Part shown: positions 57,301 through 64,000 of the stretch, one piece after another
Position numbering within the stretch: the first letter of the stretch is position 1
How the letters are laid out: each line of letters opens with the position of its first letter
From: Nematopogon swammerdamellus
Taxonomy: Eukaryota; Arthropoda; Insecta; Lepidoptera; Adelidae
NCBI GenBank assembly: GCA_946902875.1
Contig: OX336349.1
Coordinates: 10,191,891 to 10,255,890, forward strand
Length of the DNA stretch: 64,000 nucleotides
Direction: 5' to 3'
Translations under genes and position numbers: made by a program
The notes under the pieces: generated by a model
What the model was told of the DNA's origin: nothing
Databases searched by the model: none
What the model saw: the letters and a program-made list of their open reading frames with translations, nothing else

Positions 57301-58476
57301 GGTTGTGTATGATAGACATTCAGTTGTGCAACCCAAGAATTACGAATACATAGAAAATCACATTCGCAAAACGTGATCTTAACGAATATGCGAAATACTT
57401 ATGCAGATTATTTGGGCGATTTCAATCAATATAATATCAGTTAATTAATTAATGTTCAGCAAAGTTGTGATAATATTAAAATTATGATTATTAAATTTAA
57501 TAAATGCTTCAGTCCAGTCCAGTGGTGTTCCAAATTAGAAATTTTAAACCAAAGTTGGATTGACTGATAAAGTAAGTATATAGATGAATATTATGTACCG
57601 TGTGGGGCCGGTACTTTAAAAGAATAGCCCCACTGCATCTCTCCCCGTGTATGTCGTAAAAGGCGACTAAGGGATATAACTCCCTTCTTATATTACTAGG
57701 TGGTAGGGTTTAGCCCGCCCGGATTGGTACCACCGCACTGAATGAAAGGTCAGTCGAAACGGCTATGTAAATAGTTTGTGTTTTCCGTCCAGTTCAGTGT
57801 AGCCGGCACGACCGAAGGGAAGCACTGACGTGGCACCAAGTTCACCCGGTGTTATGGGTTGACATCACGGATGTTGTAGGTGATGTAGCCAACCGTGTCA
57901 GTTTCCATAAAAAAAAATATATATATATTAAAAAATCTAACTAACCTTTACCAGCCCCGAATAGAGGAAATTCTCAAAAGACAATTTTTCCTCTTCCCCG
58001 GTTCTTCCGCTCAGCTGTCCCAAGTAGGTCCTGGCTGCGGCGAGAGTCTGTACTGACATTCCGTCTCCGATGAATAGAATCACGTTCTTCGCCACGTTGG
58101 TATTCAGTTTCTTCTCCAAACGGTTTCTCAGATGCGTGCCAGCATAATTTACCCAGTAACTGCTTGATAATTCTTTAACATTTCTGGTATCTACCGATTG
58201 TCGACTGAAGCCTGAGTGGTATAGGTCTAGACCTTGAAACATATTTATCCATATAAAAAAAACATTAACTCGATTGAATTTGACCCTTCGTCAATACTAC
58301 GTATCAACATTAGTGGTAATATTTAGGTTTTAATGAGAAATTAACAAATACAATTTTGTACAAATAACAAATTTGACAAATACAAAATAAATATTCAGTT
58401 ACGTAGTTTTCTTACCTAAAGCTAGACTATGAAATACCACTGACAAGACGATCAAAGGGTATATGTATCGAGCCAT
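54305..58476 (-). CDS. ALP: Alkaline phosphatase copy D, divergent, no GPI tail; exon 6 acceptor disturbed
   Basis: Exons, 5' to 3': 58416-58476, 57946-58232, 56816-57008, 55786-55958, 55155-55491, 54599-54910, 54305-54510. The total is 1569 nt, 522 aa. Signal peptide [27 protein letters not shown] (nucleophile Ser127), THASPSG, SSDHSH and ETHGGDD are present. It ends AAPLLEA with no hydrophobic tail and lacks the two cysteines found at the C-terminus of A, B, C and E (here ASFGP). At the exon 6 acceptor a near-repeat of GTCGTATTGAT offers two AG sites 17 nt apart. The inner one (exon start 54910) keeps frame but gives VEGRIDH instead of VEGGRIDH. The outer one (54927) frameshifts and stops within about 20 codons. 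Glu350 and Asp354 are then one residue closer than in the other copies. It may be a weakened enzyme, an altered enzyme or a young pseudogene; the rest of the frame is fully open. Confidence 0.85.
56051..56432 (-). mobile_element. Full SINE copy (tRNA/5S head) in intron 3 of copy D
   Basis: The minus strand reads from tgtcagctttagtaactcagcgg (A-box-like) through a 5S-like gtacttggatgggttaccg and ggttcggattcc to the shared tail and A-run. It is the same architecture as 17668-17981 with a different inner spacer. Confidence 0.8.
56510..56700 (-). repeat. Dispersed repeat, inverted copy of about 7570-7705
   Basis: Shares gcagcacaacaccgattactctgct and cagtgtgtggtacgtatgtatg-type words in the opposite orientation. 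In intron 3 of copy D. Confidence 0.65.
57595..57918 (+). repeat. Dispersed retroposon, gtgtggggcc head with shared tail, intron 2 of copy D
   Basis: The most regular copy of the family also at 8827-9152 and 19056-19387. It ends in an A-run followed by (ta)n just before exon 2 (57946). Confidence 0.85.
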
Positions 58477-58508
58477 GATGTCTATTTGAGAATTTCAATT
58501 GAAATAAT

Positions 58509-58540
58509 AATCTAATTTGATGAAATTCCGCTTTATAAAC
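58509..58540 (-). promoter_or_regulatory. Predicted TATA box of ALP copy D
   Basis: TATAAAG on the minus strand (plus 58531-58537). Unlike A, B and C, no CAGT initiator is seen 28 nt downstream, so D seems to have a different start-site context. Confidence 0.45.
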
Positions 58541-61500
58541 AAAAGTAAAAGTTTTTATAACCCATAATCCCAGACTTTGATAAATTTAGCATTGTCACCT
58601 TTTCATTATCTTATGTGCACTCGTACATGGTTCATCCAATCACACAAAACCACACTCGTTAGCAGCATGAACCATACATTTAGGGATGCTGCACGAAAAG
58701 TAACTTGCTGTTTTTAGGGTTTTTGCATGCCCGCTCATATGAAAGTTGATGCTATAGAATGCAACCTAGATGGACGAATCTACCTTTTTAAGACAATTTT
58801 CGATGCACGAGAGCAGCTTTGAGCCAATATGCCCGATGAGCTACCTCTGGTTGCATGTGAAACGATGCCACCGTAACACTCAATTCGGACATCGTGCTCA
58901 ATGTTGGAACCGAACGGAGGAGGAGAGGCAAGAGGGACTGGCCCGTTCTCCTTCCACAGGCGCGCACATGCGACATTGCTGAAGACAGCATCAGCGGTGT
59001 CGGCCGCTGCATTTCACTTCAGCCCAGCTCACACTTACGCATACTTCTCAAACACTACTCGTAAGCGTGAGGATTCTGAGGGTGTTATTTACAGCGGAAC
59101 AGAGTTTTGATGTATTTTCACGCCAGCAGCGGCGTGGTTACCAATTGAACCAGACACGAACTCGTCTGGCTCACTCGCGCGCAGCCTTTAAAATTGCGAG
59201 CGGCAGTGGCGCTTGAGTGCTTTTCCTCTCTCTCAACCCAGATTTGGATAAGGGAGGAAGTTAGGAACGGTGGAAAGGGAAAGGTGGTAAGGTGTTTTGT
59301 TTGTTGGACAAATGAAATGGTGGGAAAATGTGCACGTGACACATCCAAACACCATCCCTCATTGCGGAAAAATATGTACCATCTGAATATCGATTGCTCA
59401 AAATAACTATCTAATTGAAGAATATATTAAATCCGGTCCGTCTGAATTAAGCTAAGTGTAGCCGACACGACCAAAGAGATGCACTGGCACTTGGCACCCA
59501 GTTCCGACAGGAACGAGATGTAATTCACTGAAATACATTTATACGTATATCAGGTGATTCGGTCTATAACATCACGCTTTCGAAATCATTCATATTATAT
59601 AACAAAAATAGTCAAGAAAGCTCAACCCGTATCTAGACAACAGCTAGTCACTTGTGGTATCACGCAGGGTCGTGATGATGCGTGTACACCACACGCCTTC
59701 TACATGATCCGATAAAGTACACGCCTCGGCCGCGCCTCCGAACGAGATTATGAAAGTCCACTTTATATCAAATATACAAAACAGCACGTCACACGAACAA
59801 AGGTAGATATCAGAGTGCTCGCACTGGCGGGCAGACAAAAAAAATATATATAACAGATCAAGCAGCTCGTTACCTTTTACAATTTATTCTTGTTGCAAAA
59901 TGGTTTCTTTCTATGAACAACTGGCAGGCATGGCTGTACCCAACGGTTCGTAGCCTGATGGACATCAGACACAACCAATAACACCACTCCTGAAGTTGCG
60001 AGATATCAGGTCGAGAAGAAGGTTTAGTCCAATTTGTTTATACACGTTTGTATACACTTATATATTAATATATGTTATGTATAGTAGCTCAATATCGTCC
60101 ATCGGTATTAGTTAATATAGAGTTTCGTTGCTGTAAACAAGCACGTATGTACTTTCGGTTTCGGCGATATGTCTTCTCTAGCTCTCCCAACGATCGGCAG
60201 ATGTGTAGATGTCTCGTTTGTATGGGCCTATTTTTACAACTGATTATAGATTATACAACTGATTTTACAACTAATTTTACGGTCAGCTGTATATTGAAGC
60301 GCCCGAGGATAGTCGTGACAAAACGATCCTCATACAAAAAATCAGTCTCGCCATCCAGCGAGGAAACGCGGCGGGACATCACTCATTGTCGCATGAATAT
60401 TTTTATTTTGTTTAGTCATTTGTTTTCTGTGTAATTTAATTTTTGATTGTGCCTACTTGTTCAGTAACTATATTTTCCATGTCTTTAAATCATAGATATA
60501 TTAATTTTGAATATTATTCTACTTTCATCAGAGCACCGTCTGAAGGGGAGTTCTGCCTTGGTGACCCAGCAGAACTCGGTAGCTGGAATTTTCTTAAAAG
60601 AGAGTGGACTGTTTGAATGAAATGACAATGAGTGAAAATGGATAGATGATGCGACCGAACGAAAGAGGGCCACGTACCTGGTTCTCCGCGGGCGAGCGCA
60701 GGATTCGTGCGGCACAGCTCTTCACCAGGATCCTGGGCTTCACACTCACGAAGCACGACACGCACTTGATGACCCGATGGAGAGGCTAGGATAGACGGCT
60801 CCACTGCGGCGGTAGCGGTAGTGAGAGCAGCGAAAGGAATATTTTCGAAAATCGACGAGCCACGAAGGAATGCTCGAATCAGAATGCCCTCGCTTCTAGC
60901 GCTTAGACAAAACAGCGCCAACGAATTGCGGGTAGTTACCACTCATTCGTCGGTCTGAGAAGACAAGTTTGAAAATATTTGAAGGTACAGCCAATGTCTA
61001 TTATGCATTTCTGAACACCATCTTAGGTGCAACTAATTCAAGAGTAGATACGTAGGTCTGCTTTGTTTATGTGTTGTTATTGTGTTATGTATGCTTGTTT
61101 TATGTATAATATGTTTTTTTATTGATCATATTTTTACTTGTGAAAATTAAATTACTTCACACGGTTTCATCCATTTTTGGAGGATCTCTGGAAGGCTGGC
61201 CCTGGCTAGCTCCCGAAAAACAGGTGTACCGATAGATGGGAACCCGGATATCGATTCCTTCTTCACACTTAATTCTAGATAACCCATGGTGTCCGCTATA
61301 AAAGACTCTCGAACCTTGACAGACCCCCTGACAGAAAGTATCCTCGATGTTATTTCGGATAGACGGTACATGACTCTAAAATATGGTAGAAACCACAAAC
61401 TGAAAGATTCGGTAATTAAAGGAACCCATACATATTGGATGCTCAACAAACGGAACCACCTCCTCATAAAGAATCCTCGATAGAATATGAGCCGCGCGCG

Positions 61501-61620
61501 ACCATTGAGGAAAAGCGTGTGTGGCATAGCTCAATGGCCGCGACATATGAGGCATAACATTATAGTAACTTTTAGTACAGTGCAAAAAGGAAAATGTTAT
61601 TATATGGAGACCCAACAACG
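58541..61620. other. Spacer between ALP copies D and E; no gene recognised
   Basis: Contains a fragment of the shared tail at about 59445-59515. Open frames at 60514-60942 (minus, 142 codons) and 61147-61527 (minus, 126 codons) have no domain I recognise. The first ends at a possible donor (ggtacgtgg near 60675) and is the better candidate for an exon. Confidence 0.5.
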
Positions 61621-61626
61621 TCAAGT

Positions 61627-62033
61627 ACATTTTTTAGGGCTCCGTATCCGGTACGAGAACCTATTACTAAGCCTACGTCGTCTGTCTGTCTGTCCGTCCG
61701 TCCGTCCCTCCGTCTGTCCGAGGGCTGTATCTATTGAACCGTAATAGATAGCCCGTTGAAATTTTCACAGAATATGTGTTATTTATTATAACAACAAATA
61801 ATAAAAATAATAAAATGTAAAACATTCACGGGGTTCCCATAGAAGAAAGCAAAAAGTGTATGCGCGCGCGCCATTTGCCGAATAGAGTGTGAAGCATTTT
61901 AACTAATCATGACATTTAACTAATATGAAGCATTTCATAACACGCCATAGATGGCGTGAGTGGCGCTAACCATGACATGGCGATAAGGAACCCTCGGTGC
62001 GCGAGTTCGACTCGCACTTGGCCGGTTTTTTTT
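61627..62033 (-). repeat. Interspersed repeat with (tccg)n block
   Basis: Begins tttttagggctccgtatcc and ends ggaaccctcggtgcgcgagt ... cttggccggtttttt. Fragments of the same family lie at 1160-1215, 17215-17475, 31072-31118 and 51238-51757. Confidence 0.75.
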
Positions 62034-62478
62034 ATTGCTCATTCGACAGGATCTTCGACTCAGACCTTAACCCTGAATTTGTGCATTGGTTAAATTGACA
62101 CTTCCACTGCCATCTTGAATTCTTTTTTTTTCAACCGCTCATGTCTGGCGTTCTATTATCCCACAGTCACACAATCATACCGGGGTAGTTGGATTCGTCA
62201 GGACTTACTCCTTAATGAATTTTTTTCGTCACTTTTTAAATGCACTGGCGTATTTGTGAAGTGAGAATGCTTATCAGCGATTTTTTTTAATATATTGGTT
62301 GCTGATTGATGAACTTTATTTCAGCATCCAGAGAGCGGAGAGATTTACATTTCCATATACGGTTACGTCGAGAACTTTCAGATTAGTTTACTCTTCATAC
62401 AGAATAATGGAAAACTCATATTTAACTCATAATACGCTTTGTTTGCGCAATAAATGAAAAAAATAACAACACGAAATC

Positions 62479-62484
62479 TTTATT
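62479..62484 (-). terminator. Candidate poly(A) signal of ALP copy E
   Basis: AATAAA on the minus strand about 90 nt after the TGA stop. Confidence 0.45.
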
Positions 62485-62573
62485 AAAAAATACAATAAAT
62501 TAATTATGTTTGAGATCAGTTTTCTATTGAAATTTTCAACCAAACGGGGAAAAGGCAGGCCTAAAGTATGAAG

Positions 62574-63365
62574 TCACAAAACAAAAAGTTTAAAAGCAAA
62601 TGAAAGTAAAATGAGACATATGAGGTTAAATCTAGTAGCGATGGTTCCCGCAGAGGTGCAGGCGATGTGCCCAGGACCGATGCAGGCAGCGTAAGCCATG
62701 CGGTGCGGAATTTCGCTCTGTTCGAAGGAGCCGGTAAAGAGATGTTCAAAGGGACCACTGGCGAACACGGCCACATCGTCCCCACCGTGTGTCTCCGAAG
62801 ACAGGGGAACTTCTGCGGCGTACTGGAAATCGAAGTCCTCTGCAAAAGAAACTAGTTTTAAATCTCAAAGTGTAATAATTTTCATTACGTGAACTTGGTG
62901 GACTTGTGTTTATAGGCTGACAGATTTATTAGATATCTATTAGAAAGTGTGCATTTTAGGAGTAGGGAAAGTTGTTCTCATTCAAAATTATTGCAGTGCA
63001 GTACCAGTAATATCAAAAACCAAGCAATTTAAATATGAAAATATACTTACTGTAATCCAGGATCGAAATATCACTCCTGACACCAGGAGTTTGGTGGCTC
63101 CTAAAACCAGGTCCGTTGGTGTAACTAAGGGTCGTGTACGGCACTGAGTCGGTTCCCAAGTCGTCGGAGAGTCCCAGAACGTCTTTTCCTCTCACCGCGT
63201 ATCCATTGAACGACATAACGTGCGCATGATCGGAAGAAACAACTATAAGTGTGTCGTCTATCCTGGTCATGTCCAAGGCCTTTTGTACGGCCTTGTGTAA
63301 CTCCACAGTCTCATCAAGGGCCAGATGTGCCTGATTGTCGTGATGTGCGTGATCAATGCGACCCC
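62574..63365 (-). CDS. ALP: Alkaline phosphatase copy E, partial (exons 6 and 7 only), GPI-type tail
   Basis: Only the last two exons lie in the window: exon 6 63051-63365 (315 nt) and exon 7 62574-62839 (266 nt), both in the same phase as in A-D. Exon 6 begins with [10 protein letters not shown] and contains SSDHAH, the metal-binding motifs. Exon 7 has ETHGGDD and SGSFEQ-like residues shared with D ([17 protein letters not shown]), so E and D look like the closest pair. It keeps the Cys pair ([10 protein letters not shown]) and ends in a hydrophobic stretch ([16 protein letters not shown]), a probable but atypical GPI signal because a Lys interrupts it. Exons 1-5 should lie to the right of the window. 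A LINE fragment in the opposite orientation fills intron 5 from about 63485 to the edge. Confidence 0.9.
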
Positions 63366-63484
63366 CTGAAATGTGATATTTTATTGCAGCAAGTACACTA
63401 TATATTATGAATTAGCATTTTGAACGTGAGAATCAAAATGTTTGGCATTCATGGTATACCTACTTAGTCAAATGTATTGAAATA

Positions 63485-64000
63485 ATGTAAAGTAAACAAG
63501 GCAGAGTAATTTCGAACAACCTATCTGACCATTTGTGCCAGGAGGTAGAAGTAAAGAGCCTATCGAACTTACCACCCGCCGCGTACACACGCAGGCAGCG
63601 CGTCTTTTCGGACCGTAATGTCTGCTCGTTTGTGTCGAGGCTAAGGAGTTCCGACTGGTCCGAGGTACTCGTGCACGAAAATGCAAATATGGCTTTTGAT
63701 TTATTTTTTACTCAATTCACATACATTTTAAATTCAAGTTTCCCAATTACACAAAAGAAATATAGTACAAATAAAAGAAAACAATTAGCACCATGGCTTT
63801 CAGAAGATAGTAAAAACCTAAAAAATAAAATTGAACTTTTGATATGCTAAGACGCACAACTGAAAGCCGGGAATACACAAATACACTAAATAAAATAAAA
63901 GCTAAATATGACATGCAAATTAAAACTGAAAAATCTAATTACTATAAAGCAATAATAGAAAACAGTGAGAACAAGCAGAAGACAATGTGGAACATTGTGA
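63485..64000 (+). mobile_element. LINE fragment in intron 5 of copy E, running off the window
   Basis: Plus strand 63533-63850 reads FSDRNVCSFVSRL, SDWSEVL, and a PWLSEDSKNLKNKIELL word, then continues after a frameshift near 63840 as RRTTESREYTNTLNKIK, SNYYKAIIENSENKQKTMW. This is the linker between endonuclease and reverse transcriptase in CR1/jockey-type ORF2 proteins. The frameshift suggests an inactive copy. It lies antisense to the ALP gene. Confidence 0.75.

Noticed and set aside
60514..60942. 142-codon frame on the minus strand as a host exon
   Set aside because: No domain recognised, no partner exon found, and frames are also open on neighbouring phases; mentioned only in the spacer entry.
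61147..61527. 126-codon frame on the minus strand as a gene
   Set aside because: No recognisable domain, signal or splice partner; likely open by chance or repeat-derived.
32574..63365. The ALP cluster as a co-transcribed unit
   Set aside because: Copies A-D each have their own TATA box and signal peptide, and poly(A) signals lie after A, C, D and E; spacers are 1-4.5 kb.

Overview
The window looks like nuclear DNA of a moth or butterfly (Lepidoptera). The base composition is AT-rich. The coding exons are short and split by GT-AG introns. The interspersed repeats are of kinds common in lepidopteran genomes: CR1-like, RTE-like and other non-LTR retrotransposons, a tRNA/5S-headed SINE, many small inverted-repeat elements, a decayed piggyBac-like element and THAP-domain fragments. 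There are no bacterial-type operons, no CRISPR array, and no rRNA gene or complete tRNA gene that I can support. The species cannot be named from the sequence alone.

Region 1, about 1-32,400: I found no convincing host gene. It is a graveyard of mobile elements: a CR1-like LINE end (2116-2995), a LINE with a hexamer tail (8090-8720), a MITE (11893-12232), the C-terminal part of an unusual retroelement polyprotein (13100-14305), two strong hairpins (14683-15033), an internally deleted piggyBac-like element (15909-17212), a tRNA/5S SINE (17668-17981), further retroelement pieces (20134-20665 and 24900-25970), a THAP-type first exon (28547-28623) followed at once by a MITE with a 23-G run (28656-29161), and a SINE copy with a CR1 tail inserted into it (31449-32025).

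Region 2, about 32,500-64,000: a tandem array of alkaline phosphatase (ALP) genes, all on the minus strand. Four are complete: A 32574-38131, B 39225-44047, C 48497-53304 and D 54305-58476. A fifth, E, starts at 62574 and runs off the right edge. All share one seven-exon structure with the same intron phases (1,0,1,0,1,1). Spliced by hand they give open frames of 551, 544, 523 and 522 residues. Decayed ALP exons 2 and 3 at 46430-46959, between B and C, mark a sixth, dead copy. Copies A, B and E end in a hydrophobic tail like a GPI-anchor signal. C and D stop before it and are predicted to be secreted and soluble. This resembles the linked membrane-bound and soluble ALP pair known in the silkworm, but expanded. 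D is the odd copy: it has lost a conserved C-terminal cysteine pair, and a small duplication at the exon 6 acceptor either removes one residue between two metal ligands or frameshifts the protein.

The introns and spacers of the array are full of young-looking insertions, including a THAP-carrying MITE in B, an inverted pair of SINE/LINE tails in B, a foldback-like element carrying a retroelement fragment in A, and a LINE in E. The array therefore seems to have grown by tandem duplication and to be reshaped by transposons.
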